Below, in pieces: positions 35,696-44,566 of a DNA stretch of 64,000 nucleotides (positions are counted from its first letter, which is position 1; each line of letters begins with the position of its first letter). The stretch comes from Shewanella benthica KT99 (GTDB taxonomy: Bacteria; Pseudomonadota; Gammaproteobacteria; Enterobacterales; Shewanellaceae). Both the position numbers and the translations under genes were made by a program. The notes beneath the pieces are model-generated. The model did not search any database and was not told the origin of the DNA. It was given only the letters and a program-made list of their open reading frames with translations. The DNA lies in contig NZ_ABIC01000004.1 in NCBI RefSeq assembly GCF_000172075.1, forward strand, positions 94,716 to 158,715, written 5' to 3'.

Positions 35696-35856
35696 TTATG
35701 ATCTCCTGACTTGGTGCTCGTCTCATCTTCAAACACAAGATTAGCCGCTTCGTCGAATTGATCCTTACGACGCGAGCTATAAGCCCATGCAAATATACAC
35801 AGGAAGGTAAACATCACCACGATCGTGATTATGCCTTGTATAATTCCGTAATCCAT
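35692..35856 (-). CDS. ccoQ: cbb3-type oxidase small subunit CcoQ
   Basis: A 54-residue single-helix protein (MDYGIIQGIITIVVMFTFLC, then FAWAYSSRRKDQFDEAANL). The RRKDQFDEAANLVF block is conserved in CcoQ. ATG 35856 is preceded by an AGGAGG site. It ends with TGA overlapping the ATG of ccoP (ATGA-type). It completes the N-O-Q-P order. Confidence 0.95.
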   Translation of the reverse strand: MDYGIIQGIITIVVMFTFLCIFAWAYSSRRKDQFDEAANLVFEDETSTKSGDHK

Positions 35857-35869
35857 ATCATACCTCCTA

Positions 35870-36499
35870 TTATTTCAGTGCATGTCCAAGGGACTGCAGA
35901 TAGGCGATCAGTGCTTGCATCTCCGTCTTACCTTCGACGGCCGCTTTTGCTCCAGCTAACTCCTCATCGGTATAAAGGTCATTACCCTTATAGCCACCCT
36001 TATGAAAGTTAAGTAGAATTTGCATTTTATCTCTGGTTAATTCGCCATCTAGTTTGTTCTCGGCTAACCAAGGATAACCAGGCATATTCGACTGAGGCAC
36101 CACGGCGCGAGGATCCAATAAATGAACTTCGTGCCATCTGTCACTGTAACGACCACCCACACGGGCAAGATCCGGTCCAGTACGCTTAGAGCCCCACTGG
36201 AAAGGATGATCCCATACAGATTCACCGGCAACAGAGTAGTGTCCATAACGTTCGGTCTCGGCGCGCAGTGGACGGATCATCTGGCTGTGGCAGTTATAGC
36301 AACCTTCACGGACATAGATATCCCGACCTTCGATCTGTAAGGCTGTGTAAGGTATTAAACCATCAACAGGCTCGGTAGTGTCTTTCTGAAATAGCAAGGG
36401 GACAATCTGAACCAAGCCACCAAAACTAATGGCGAGAACGGTTAAGATAGCTAACAGACCGATGTTTTTCTCGACTAACTCATGATTAAATTTCATCAA
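35870..36499 (-). CDS. ccoO: cbb3-type cytochrome c oxidase monohaem subunit CcoO
   Basis: A 209-residue membrane-anchored cytochrome c with one haem site, [12 protein letters not shown] near residue 67. The N-terminal helix ([20 protein letters not shown]) and the late [11 protein letters not shown] region are typical of CcoO, as is the axial Met in NMPGYPWL. It lies 9 bases after ccoN and 13 bases before ccoQ. Confidence 0.97.
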   Translation of the reverse strand: MMKFNHELVEKNIGLLAILTVLAISFGGLVQIVPLLFQKDTTEPVDGLIPYTALQIEGRDIYVREGCYNCHSQMIRPLRAETERYGHYSVAGESVWDHPFQWGSKRTGPDLARVGGRYSDRWHEVHLLDPRAVVPQSNMPGYPWLAENKLDGELTRDKMQILLNFHKGGYKGNDLYTDEELAGAKAAVEGKTEMQALIAYLQSLGHALK

Positions 36500-36508
36500 A
36501 TCTACCCC

Positions 36509-37933
36509 TTATGCTTCTGCTAATGCAGGCATGGATTCTTTCGCTCTCACCGTCTTAATCACGTTAAATGCCATGATAAACATACCAGTCAAGAAGAAAC
36601 AGCCACCGATGAAGCGGACAAAGTAGAATGGGTACGAGGCTTCAACACTCTCAACGAAGCTATAAGTCAGAGTACCGTCAGCATTAACTGCACGCCACAT
36701 CAAACCTTGCATCACACCAGATATCCACATAGATACGATATACAACACAGTACCAATTGTCGCTAACCAGAAATGAACGTTGATTAGCTTAATGCTATAC
36801 ATGCGACCGTGTCCGAATAGGACTGGGATCAGATGGTAAAGCGAACCAATTGAAACCATAGCAACCCAACCTAGCGCACCAGAATGAACGTGACCAATGG
36901 TCCAGTCGGTATAATGAGAGAGTGCGTTAACGGTTTTGATTGCCATCATTGGACCTTCGAAGGTAGACATACCATAGAAAGACAATGAAACAACAAGGAA
37001 ACGTAAAACAGGATCGGTTCTCAATTTATGCCAAGCACCGGATAGAGTCATGATACCGTTAATCATACCGCCCCATGAAGGTGCGAATAGGATCAATGAC
37101 ATCGCCATACCCAGAGATTGCGTCCAATCAGGCAGTGCCGTGTAATGTAGGTGGTGAGGACCAGCCCAGATATACAGTGCAATCAGTGCCCAAAAGTGAA
37201 CAATAGACAGACGGTATGAGTAGACAGGACGACCCGCTTGCTTAGGTACGAAATAGTACATCATACCTAAGAATCCCGCTGTCAGTAAGAAACCAACGGC
37301 GTTATGACCATACCACCACTGGACCATGGCATCGACAGCACCAGAATAGATGGAGTATGACTTCCACATGCTAACCGGGACAGCCATAGAGTTAACTATG
37401 TGTAATACGGCTACCGTGATAATAAATGCGCCAAAGAACCAGTTGGCCACATAAATATGTGAGGTGGTTCGTTTGACAATCGTGCCAAAGAAAACTGCAC
37501 CATATGACAACCAGACTATGGTGATAAGGATATCAATAGGCCATTCCAGCTCAGCATACTCTTTACCACTGGTGATACCCAGAGGGAGTGTGATCACAGC
37601 TGATAGAATGACGGCTTGCCATCCCCAGAACGTAAATGCGGCTAACCTAGGCGCAAATAGTTTGGTTTGACAGGTTCGTTGGACGATATAGTAGGATGTT
37701 GCGAAAAGTGCTGAAGTACCAAACGCGAATATCACGGCATTAGTATGCAGAGGTCGAAGACGACTGTATGTTAACCATGGAGTATCGAAGTTTAGTTGTG
37801 GCCAGATTAGCTGTGCCGCGATCAATACACCGACAGACATACCAACTATTCCCCACAACACGGTCGTGAGGGCAAATTGGCGGACTACGGTGTAATTGTA
37901 ATCAGCGCCTTGAGGCTGGGAATGGTTCATCAT
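36509..37933 (-). CDS. ccoN: cbb3-type cytochrome c oxidase catalytic subunit CcoN
   Basis: A 474-residue, 12-helix haem-copper oxidase subunit that reduces oxygen to water with high affinity. His ligands are visible in [14 protein letters not shown] (low-spin haem), [13 protein letters not shown] with the active-site Tyr/His region and [11 protein letters not shown] for the copper site, and the late [15 protein letters not shown]. The complete oxidase is suited to low oxygen. Upstream DNA carries two FNR-type boxes, and fnr is nearby, so oxygen control by Fnr/EtrA is likely. Confidence 0.98.
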   Translation of the reverse strand: MMNHSQPQGADYNYTVVRQFALTTVLWGIVGMSVGVLIAAQLIWPQLNFDTPWLTYSRLRPLHTNAVIFAFGTSALFATSYYIVQRTCQTKLFAPRLAAFTFWGWQAVILSAVITLPLGITSGKEYAELEWPIDILITIVWLSYGAVFFGTIVKRTTSHIYVANWFFGAFIITVAVLHIVNSMAVPVSMWKSYSIYSGAVDAMVQWWYGHNAVGFLLTAGFLGMMYYFVPKQAGRPVYSYRLSIVHFWALIALYIWAGPHHLHYTALPDWTQSLGMAMSLILFAPSWGGMINGIMTLSGAWHKLRTDPVLRFLVVSLSFYGMSTFEGPMMAIKTVNALSHYTDWTIGHVHSGALGWVAMVSIGSLYHLIPVLFGHGRMYSIKLINVHFWLATIGTVLYIVSMWISGVMQGLMWRAVNADGTLTYSFVESVEASYPFYFVRFIGGCFFLTGMFIMAFNVIKTVRAKESMPALAEA

Positions 37934-38092
37934 TTTGCTTCCACTGCTTATTACTTATACTTATTAGTTTGAGTAAATTATGACTTTACCCGTTAAAAAG
38001 ACAAAAAAGCCGCTTCCCTACGGAATTACGGTAGATGTGTCAACGTGTATCCTTGCGATAATTGTATTATTAACAAGGTAAAGCAATGATAC

Positions 38093-38106
38093 TTGAGCCA
38101 TATCAA
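38093..38106. promoter_or_regulatory. FNR-type box (proximal)
   Basis: TTGAGCCATATCAA matches nine of ten fixed positions of TTGAT-N4-ATCAA. It lies 160-173 bases before ccoN and 89 bases before the divergent lipoprotein gene, 43 bases centre to centre from the second box. Confidence 0.7.
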
Positions 38107-38135
38107 AAAAGATAGGAATTGTGCGTGGTGAAATA

Positions 38136-38149
38136 TTGATCTAGATCAA
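38136..38149. promoter_or_regulatory. FNR-type box (distal), perfect palindrome
   Basis: TTGATCTAGATCAA fits TTGAT-N4-ATCAA at all ten fixed positions. It sits between ccoN (minus) and the lipoprotein gene (plus), 45 bases before the latter start. Fnr and Crp use closely related motifs, but the TTGAT form favours Fnr/EtrA. Confidence 0.85.
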
Positions 38150-38194
38150 CCTTGGCAATAGAATGTAACTACTTTTTATGTAAGGTTATTTTTT

Positions 38195-38671
38195 GTGCTA
38201 CGTGTTAACTTCTCTGTTAAATTAGGCTTCTACACACCACTGATCTTGGCATTCTTATGCTCGGCCTGCTCGCCTCAACAGCAAGCCGAAACAGGGTTAA
38301 ACGCCCCTGAATTCGTCAAAGACACCAGCTTATGTAACTTTAGTCAGGCTGCTTGTTATAAACAAGTTGCAGGAATCGATTTATCACTTTTAATCACCCC
38401 CTTTAACACCCCCAGTGAAAAGCCGCTAACCCTTGAGCTAGCTAGCTCTGAGGCTATTAATCACGTCACCATGAGAATCGAAGGAAGAGACATGTTTATG
38501 GGGGTTATCCCAGTGAAACTGTCTAAACTTAATGAAAAGCAATATAATGGTCAGCTGATATTCGGCTCTTGTAGCAGTAACTATATGGTTTGGCGTGCCT
38601 TTGTGAATTTCACCAAAAACGGCGAACCTCAGGTCGCCATTTTTGACTTTCTTGCCGATAGCGGTGAGTAG
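38195..38671 (+). CDS. Exported lipoprotein of unknown function, next to cco
   Basis: A 158-residue protein with a GTG start at 38195 and an AAGG site upstream. The leader ends in a lipobox (LAFLCSAC). The mature part has a Cys-containing segment (LCNFSQAACYKQ) and a beta-rich core ending GSCSSNYMVWRAFVNF, giving further Cys residues. It is divergent from ccoN and shares the region with two FNR boxes, so it may be part of the low-oxygen regulon. A copper or haem-related role would be speculation. Confidence 0.7.
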   Translation: MLRVNFSVKLGFYTPLILAFLCSACSPQQQAETGLNAPEFVKDTSLCNFSQAACYKQVAGIDLSLLITPFNTPSEKPLTLELASSEAINHVTMRIEGRDMFMGVIPVKLSKLNEKQYNGQLIFGSCSSNYMVWRAFVNFTKNGEPQVAIFDFLADSGE

Positions 38672-38682
38672 CAGGTAAAACC

Positions 38683-39680
38683 TTAGCTCGTCGTGCTCTC
38701 TAATTCCGCATTTTGATCGCTAAATTCCTCTTTAACTTGGGTGAATACATCTATGTTGTCGAGAAAGACTTTGAGTAAATCAGGATCAAAATGCTTGCCG
38801 GCGCCTTCTCTCATCACCTTCATCACCTCTTCTACCGGCCAGGCAGGCTTATAACAGCGGGCGTGAGAGAGGGCATCGAACACATCGGCAATAGCCACAA
38901 TACGTGCAAACACATGAATTTCTGTGCCCTTCAAACCCGAAGGGTATCCCGAGCCATTCTTTTCACATGGTAAGCCGCTTCTTTCGAGCGACTCTCGACC
39001 ACATCTCCCAAGCGTAAGATAAGCTCTGACTGGGTGTCTTCCAGCTCTTTATTCAACAACAGATTCTCGAATGCTACGCCGACATTAATCGCAAAAATGT
39101 CGACCAGCTTCTTATCCATGTCGTCTATCTTATTGATCCCGTCCATATAGAGCAGATTTATCCAACCACTCTTAGCCGGAAAATAACCGACGAAACAATC
39201 TTCCTTATATAGACAGCGTTTCTTTTTTAACGCTTCTTCGAGTAAAGACTTGATATGTTCAGGAACAGGTTTGTCGTGATGATTGGAAAATTGACCCGTG
39301 CCAGCCAGAATATGCATCCTGTCGATATTAACGTCTTCACTCATCGCATCCATGGCATTACAAGATAGCAGCAAGGTTTGGGTGTCTAAATTGAGTAAAT
39401 TAGCGACTTGAGTCAACAAGCCATCGGCAAAATTGTGTAGGGTGCGCAGCTCAAATAGGCCAGATGTCGCCTGAAGGACACGCTCTAACCCTTGGCGATG
39501 TTTAACTTGATTAGCTCTTGCTGCTTCAATTTCTATGATGTCACGATAGGAGCGTAGGGCAGAATAGACACTGGTGACCAGTTTACGGGAATCGAGCTCT
39601 TCTTTGCCATATCGATCAGCATTAGACAACCTCAATAATGTTAAAAAAACTGTTTCCCCTATACCTTGAGTGTAGATCAA
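38683..39680 (-). pseudogene. REC-DUF3369-HD-GYP regulator, truncated with internal deletion
   Basis: The minus strand keeps the DUF3369 region (YGKEELDSRKLVTSVYSALR, then RVLQATSGLFELRTL) up to EAAYHVKRMA. It then jumps directly to GYPSGLKGTEIHVFARIVAI, in another frame, the last part of an HD-GYP domain. The intervening segment with the HD pair, HDVGK and HHE motifs, over 100 residues, is deleted. The N-terminal receiver domain is also missing; the frame starts near 39680 without it. The intact family degrades c-di-GMP. Confidence 0.85.
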
Positions 39681-39793
39681 TGTGTAGAACAGTGGACACC
39701 TGACGACAAGAAACTCACTTTCTTCATTGCTTATTTATATCGTTCGTTAGAAATAAATCTGCCATTACTTGTCTCATTTAGCACATTACCAGT

Positions 39794-39808
39794 TGATAAT
39801 AGTTCTCA
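39794..39808 (+). promoter_or_regulatory. Fur-like box upstream of the Cys-rich protein
   Basis: TGATAATAGTTCTCA fits the 7-1-7 Fur motif TGATAAT-N-ATTATCA at 12 of 14 positions. It ends 44 bases before the ATG at 39853, a normal operator position. Confidence 0.5.
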
Positions 39809-39852
39809 TTTGAGTGTAGACTCACAATTAAGACAAGAATAGGAACACGCTG

Positions 39853-40101
39853 ATGAATAACCAAAGGGTAAACCTGTCTATATCAACAGAAAAGCTAACT
39901 CAGTTGATCCAAGACGGTGTCTTGTGCGCCGCTGACTTTCGTTGCTTAGACCAAGTGTCTAAGCAGAAAGTGTGGCAGATGTGCCTTTGGTGCTGTAGCA
40001 AGAAGATCAGTTGCACTAAAGAGTGCGCCCTGAGTTGCTCTCCCAGATGTGCTTCAGCCACGCAATATCAATCCAATACAAGTATTGAACTTATTACTTG
40101 A
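39853..40101 (+). CDS. Cys-rich small protein, 82 residues
   Basis: A soluble protein of 82 residues with nine to ten Cys, mostly in pairs: CAADFRC, CLWCCSKK, SCTKEC and SCSPRC. An AGGAACA ribosome site precedes ATG 39853. The N-terminal part (ISTEKLTQLIQDGVLC) looks like a helix followed by a metal or cluster-binding region. It is not the Bfd family by sequence. A Fur-like box upstream suggests iron control. Function unknown. Confidence 0.6.
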   Translation: MNNQRVNLSISTEKLTQLIQDGVLCAADFRCLDQVSKQKVWQMCLWCCSKKISCTKECALSCSPRCASATQYQSNTSIELIT

Positions 40102-40321
40102 TACCAGCAACAAATAACAAGTCAATCAAGGACAAAAATAAGCACTGGGTATGAGTGGTTGCTGTAAACTGTTCACTACTCAGATGAAATCTTTTACCGA
40201 GTTACGGATATTTCAACTTAAAAATATTGTTCCTATGGCAAGTACACTGTTAAGATCAATATCTTAGCGATATTTAGATCCTCTGCTGGAAAAGCATCAG
40301 GACTTGCAATGAGAGTTAAAT

Positions 40322-41614
40322 ATGCACATGCCCCCAGTATTACCCCTGTTTGAATCGGCCAAATTTATTGAGGAAGGTAATAGTGTCGTCAATCAATACA
40401 TCACTCAGATCAGTCTCCACCAAGTAAGTGATGCAGGCTTAATCTACGAACATGCATCAGAGCTACTCTATGAACAGCAGCATAATGAAAACAGTTATAA
40501 GGCCTACCGCAGTGAACTAACCACGTTTTTTCATTGGTGTTTCGACGTGGTAAAACAGTCACCGGCAGCGCTGACACGCAGAGAGATTGCCCGCTATCTC
40601 GCCTATTGCCAACATCCTCCCCAAGAGCTGATAGGCTACTTTAATGTCGCCCAATTTAAACTCGATAAGGCAGAAGGGCAGAGAGTCCCCAATTTTGCAT
40701 GGCGACCATTCGTGGGTAAGAAGGCCATGGGTAAAGCATTACCTTATCTGCTCAGCGAAAACGCCTTGAAGACCAAGATAGCCATTCTCTCTTCCTTCTA
40801 TAGTTATTTGATGAGTGAAGACTACTGTGAACGCAATCCGGCCCAGGCTTGGATGAATCACAGCCGTTTCTCCTCTAAGAAGAAGTACCGGGTAAATCCG
40901 GATGACAGCAATATGTTGGCTTTCACCGAACTACAGTGGTCTTACGTGATTGCCACGGTGGAAAAACTCGCCATCGAGGCTCCAGACATACACCAAAGAA
41001 GCCTGTTTATGATAAAGCTGCTCTACTCTTGCTACCTGCGAGTCTCCGAAGTCGGGGCCAGGGCAGGTTACTCACCTGTGATGAGTCAATTCAGACAGGA
41101 CCAACAAACAGGAATTTGGAGTTTTCATATTCCTCTTAGTAAAGGGGGGAAACGACGTAGCGTGGCGATATCGAAAGCCTTACTTGCCGGGTTAGTCGAG
41201 TACCGTCAGTTCTTAAAGTTACCCGATTACCCGAGTTCAGGGGAGCAGCATCCCTTATTAATACGGCGTAAAGCCGCAGGACGGGGAAGGGAAGCCGGCA
41301 CACTCAATGCCAACCTGGGAATACGCCAAATCAGAGACGAAGTGGGTAAGATCATCGAACATGCGGCTAACGCCGCCGAAAATGATGGTTTTAAAGAAGA
41401 TGCCAAGCAGATGAGGAACCTAAGTGTGCACAACATACGTCACACAGGGATCACCCATGACATCAATATCAACGGTAGGCCGTTATCTCATGTTCAAGCC
41501 GATGCAGGGCACGAGAGTATCGATACCACATCTCAATATCTGCATACGTCACAGATAGAGAGGCACCAGAGTGCGCAAAACAAGCCATTAGATCACCTGC
41601 AAGGCATAGGATAA
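40322..41614 (+). CDS. Tyrosine-type site-specific recombinase
   Basis: A 430-residue recombinase. The N-terminal core-binding segment (ENSYKAYRSELTTFFHWCFD) precedes a catalytic domain with LRVSEVGAR (first Arg), HNIRHTGITHD (His and Arg) and DAGHESIDTTSQYLH (His and nucleophile Tyr). All key residues are present. It is longer than XerC or XerD and has no phage or transfer genes beside it. The dif site lies 890 bases downstream and a dif-like palindrome 78 bases downstream, so it may be an element that uses or mimics the terminus site. This link is inferred. Confidence 0.85.
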   Translation: MHMPPVLPLFESAKFIEEGNSVVNQYITQISLHQVSDAGLIYEHASELLYEQQHNENSYKAYRSELTTFFHWCFDVVKQSPAALTRREIARYLAYCQHPPQELIGYFNVAQFKLDKAEGQRVPNFAWRPFVGKKAMGKALPYLLSENALKTKIAILSSFYSYLMSEDYCERNPAQAWMNHSRFSSKKKYRVNPDDSNMLAFTELQWSYVIATVEKLAIEAPDIHQRSLFMIKLLYSCYLRVSEVGARAGYSPVMSQFRQDQQTGIWSFHIPLSKGGKRRSVAISKALLAGLVEYRQFLKLPDYPSSGEQHPLLIRRKAAGRGREAGTLNANLGIRQIRDEVGKIIEHAANAAENDGFKEDAKQMRNLSVHNIRHTGITHDININGRPLSHVQADAGHESIDTTSQYLHTSQIERHQSAQNKPLDHLQGIG

Positions 41615-41691
41615 ATCCAGTTTCTAAGAAAGTAGTAAGCTATAAGTGATAAGTCTGAAACTTCAACCCATCAGAAATTCAGCTCGGTTAA

Positions 41692-41715
41692 TGCCGATAA
41701 GTATCATTATCGGCA
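41692..41715. other. dif-like palindrome next to recombinase 2
   Basis: TGCCGATAA and TTATCGGCA are perfect 9-base arms around the six-base spacer GTATCA. Core GATAA-N6-TTATC has the same layout as the palindrome at 5159-5188 near recombinase 1, and the ATAA-N6-TTAT frame is that of dif sites. No T-run follows. It could also be an operator. Confidence 0.5.
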
Positions 41716-42499
41716 ATTGAGCAAAAAATCGAAATAGGGCCTATATCGAGCCACTCGAATAACGTCTCATATCTCTGATCTTGCAATAAAGCGTTCGTGA
41801 TTCCCTGCGTATAAGAGCCTGATTGGCGACTATTCATATCTGTTAATGGCGTTCTCAGAACTGGATTTTAAGACCAAGTTATACCAATCTGTGCCTAGTT
41901 ACGCTCAATAGACTCGAAGTATATAAACTAGAGCTTGGCTCGGATAACAGATCGCATTGGTGCAGATTTCTTAGAATGAGTGGCTAGATCTCTGGTCAAC
42001 AAGTCATGCAGCAGATATGGCTGGATTTAAAGAGTTAAAACACGGAACACTCGAAAAATCAAGCGTCGCTGTGTGCATACAGTTCAAAACCAAACTTTTA
42101 ATTCAGTTCATTTTGTTTAGGTCATTTAGCTCAAGTCCAAACGCTAGAAATAAAATACTTGAACTCACTAGTGGAAAGTAAACTTTAACGAACGTCAGGC
42201 TTAATGGCAGAACTCATATTTTGCCATCATGAATACCCAACCAGAGTTAAGTCGCTTATCGGGTCTAACAGGATTCTAATAGAGTATGTTTCAATTTTAA
42301 TAAGGCCCGGATACAAGTTTTGGTTTTGAACTGAGTGTTGATCTTAGTTTTGAAGCAGTCAATACAGAATAGACACTCAATCAATAGCTCTGATACTTGC
42401 TCTGAATAAACAGCGCTGAATACAATTACGGGCCATCACACAAAGTAAAGATGTCAGTCCCTAAGGTCCCATATATCCATCCTGGCATTCTTATCCATG

Positions 42500-42527
42500 A
42501 GTGCGCACAATGTATATTATGTTAAAT
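42500..42527 (+). other. dif: Chromosome dimer resolution site dif
   Basis: The 28 bases consist of a XerC arm (AGTGCGCACAA), the spacer TGTATA and a XerD arm (TTATGTTAAAT). Spacer and XerD arm equal E. coli dif exactly; the XerC arm differs at two of eleven bases, so 26 of 28 agree. The position in an otherwise gene-free region and the location of cco genes near the terminus of Shewanella chromosomes support it. XerCD would recombine here under FtsK. Confidence 0.9.
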
Positions 42528-42934
42528 AGACTATATGAGTGTCGATAGTTTCAAATCAATAATGCTTCTTCCTATTGTTTATAAGCATTGACTGCACCAT
42601 GACGGCTTTGACAATAAACCTGAGTCCACACCATTATCAGTGTCTGCAATTCATAACATCCAGCACCAGCATCTAACGAGGATCTTGCGTTCACTACCCA
42701 ATACATAGTTCGAACTTAGGACTTATCAGTGTTACGGCCAAGGTTTAATGATTACCGACCCACAATGAAAGACTTAGGTTCGTAAGCGCCCTACTCTTTT
42801 TATCAGCCGCTAATATCAGCCTAGTGACAGTCAATTATGGTTTAACCGTTAAAGGTAAAGAGTTAGCGGAGATAGTGAGTCTGATAGCAGAATAAAACAG
42901 AATCCTGCGCCTAAACAGCGGTCCTAACGGTCAG

Positions 42935-43645
42935 TCACAGCTTAGTGACTGCCAGCTTGGCGCCGAAGCCCAAAAAGATACTGCCGGAGACATAATTCAT
43001 CCAGCGGGCATTTCTGACATTCGTCAGCAGAGATTTAAACTTCTCAGCCATCATTATCACCACCAAGAACCAGCTCGAAACCACGATGGCTTGGGTCAGG
43101 CCTAAGATCATGCTGTCGGCCAGTACGCTTTGCTGCGAGATAAACTGCGGAAATATAGACAGGTAAAACATGACAATCTTAGGGTTTAGCATGTTAGTCA
43201 GGAAGCCTTTCATAAAATCATTGGCCATAGCCCGACTGTCTTTGCTTAATCTAGTGCTTGCGGCGACACTTTTCGCTACTTTTTCGCCGTCAAGATCGGC
43301 TTGAGGTTTGGCTACTTGCTCTGTGATGGGCTCAGCTGCTAGCGTCAATGTGCTTAAGTTGATGCCTGCGCGAATATTACTGATGCCTAACCAGATTAAG
43401 TAGGCTACGCCCAACCATTTTAAAAGCATAAATGCCCATACAGACTGGCTCAATAACAGACTGATCCCTTGAGCCGAGATAAACGCGTGGACGATGAAGC
43501 CCAAGCTGACACCGGCAATGTTGCTAAAAGCCAGTAATCGACTTTTGGTCAGTGCGGTAAACAGTACCAGTAAGGCATTGGGTCCGGGGATAATAGCGAT
43601 CAGGAAGACAATTCCTGCGAACAAGATAATAGTATCGATACTCAT
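42935..43645 (-). CDS. LysE/RhtB-family amino-acid exporter
   Basis: A 236-residue inner-membrane protein with about six helices. IPGPNALLVLFTALTKSR at the N-terminus is the family signature, followed by GVSLGFIVHAF and, in the second half, FMKGFLTNMLNPKIVMFYLS. The central loop between helices 3 and 4 is longer than usual and charged (EPITEQVAKPQADLDGEKVA). Substrate not deducible. A fragment of this gene recurs at 43935-44009. Confidence 0.85.
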   Translation of the reverse strand: MSIDTIILFAGIVFLIAIIPGPNALLVLFTALTKSRLLAFSNIAGVSLGFIVHAFISAQGISLLLSQSVWAFMLLKWLGVAYLIWLGISNIRAGINLSTLTLAAEPITEQVAKPQADLDGEKVAKSVAASTRLSKDSRAMANDFMKGFLTNMLNPKIVMFYLSIFPQFISQQSVLADSMILGLTQAIVVSSWFLVVIMMAEKFKSLLTNVRNARWMNYVSGSIFLGFGAKLAVTKL

Positions 43646-44113
43646 GATAATTCCATTTTTAAATGTGCAACAATTCCACCCGAGACACGCTCAGATGTTT
43701 AAAAAATTGTACTACAGCTAAAAGAGTCATATAGACAAACTAATGTCTTTTAACAGCCCCCTTGCCTGTAAACCAGCATATAATTTCAGTATTGACTGTA
43801 TGTAGTAATCTTGGTCTCTTATCAAAAGAAACTGGTTGTTCCTTACCGTTACTAACAGTTTCACTATTCAGCATCACATTGCTAACTTTGTCAGCTTTAT
43901 TGATAAATATGTCTTCGCTTTACCCCACAATGAAAGACTTAAACTTCTCTGCCATCATTATCACCACCAAGAACCAGCTCGAAACCACGATGGCTTGAGT
44001 CAGGCCTAGTGGTCTGGGCATATCAAGCTCCTACAGTAAGCAATAACCAAAGCTTAGTAGGAGGGGAACTATGTCTTGACACTACGGGAGCGTCCATATA
44101 CGTCTCTGTTTAT
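43646..44113. other. Gene-free stretch with rearranged segments
   Basis: About 470 bases between lysE and the VOC gene. It holds a 70-base copy of lysE coding DNA. Two short plus-strand frames here lack ribosome sites and known products. Confidence 0.5.
43923..44009. repeat. Fragment copy of lysE plus a terminus-derived segment
   Basis: 43939-44008 repeats 43035-43104 (inside lysE) with about three changes, including CCATCATTATCACCACCAAG. Immediately before it CCCACAATGAAAGACTTA repeats 42761-42778. The junction of two pieces from separate sites marks a local duplication or repair event. Confidence 0.8.
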
Positions 44114-44533
44114 TCAATCGACTTTGAACAATATTTTAGGATTAACCAGGGTTTTCATTTCAAGAATATTGCCGTTCGGGTCTTCAATAAAAAAGGTTTC
44201 CTGTTCATATTTACTGTCTGTAAAGCGACGATAAGGCTTGTCTAAATAGGCAATGCCAGCCGTTTCAATACGCTCTTTTAAGGCTTGAAACGCCCCATCA
44301 GATAAATGTATACCAAAATGGGGAACGAGGACGCTACCCATTTCTACTTCATGGCGTACTTTTGGCAAACGTTCTTCGCTTTGGTGTAAGGTCAATTCGT
44401 TGCCCCAAAAATCAATATCTACCCAATGACCCTCCTCGCTATTGCCACTCTTACAGCCAAGTACATCGCAATAAAACTTTTTAGCCAAATTTAAATCGCC
44501 CGCAGGAATGGCAAGATGAAAACAGTTGCTCAT
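44114..44533 (-). CDS. VOC-family (glyoxalase/dioxygenase-fold) protein
   Basis: A 139-residue protein of two paired beta-alpha-beta-beta-beta modules. FHLAIPAGDLNLAKKFYCDV at the N-terminus has the typical metal-side His, DFWGNELTLHQ and the late FFIEDPNGNILEMKT carry the other probable ligands. Members include glyoxalases, dioxygenases and resistance proteins; the substrate here is not apparent. It lies 34 bases before the Rho-like gene end on the same strand, so the two may share a transcript. Confidence 0.8.
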   Translation of the reverse strand: MSNCFHLAIPAGDLNLAKKFYCDVLGCKSGNSEEGHWVDIDFWGNELTLHQSEERLPKVRHEVEMGSVLVPHFGIHLSDGAFQALKERIETAGIAYLDKPYRRFTDSKYEQETFFIEDPNGNILEMKTLVNPKILFKVD

Positions 44534-44566
44534 AAATCCTCCCTTGTTTTATTTTAAACGCATGAA

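Larger units (their letters stand above)
41615..42934. other. 1.3 kb gene-free terminus region
   Basis: No intact gene, RNA gene or large repeat was found here. It contains a dif-like palindrome (41692-41715), the dif site (42500-42527) and CCCACAATGAAAGACTTA (42761-42778), which recurs near 43923. A short frame near 42787-42894 (TVNYGLTVKGKELAEIV) could be the end of a lost gene, but it has no start. Confidence 0.5.

Noticed and set aside
42930..42950. GTCAC-N6-GTGAC palindrome considered as a matS site
   Set aside because: The matS motif is GTGAC-N3-GTCAC. Here the halves are in the opposite order with the wrong spacing.
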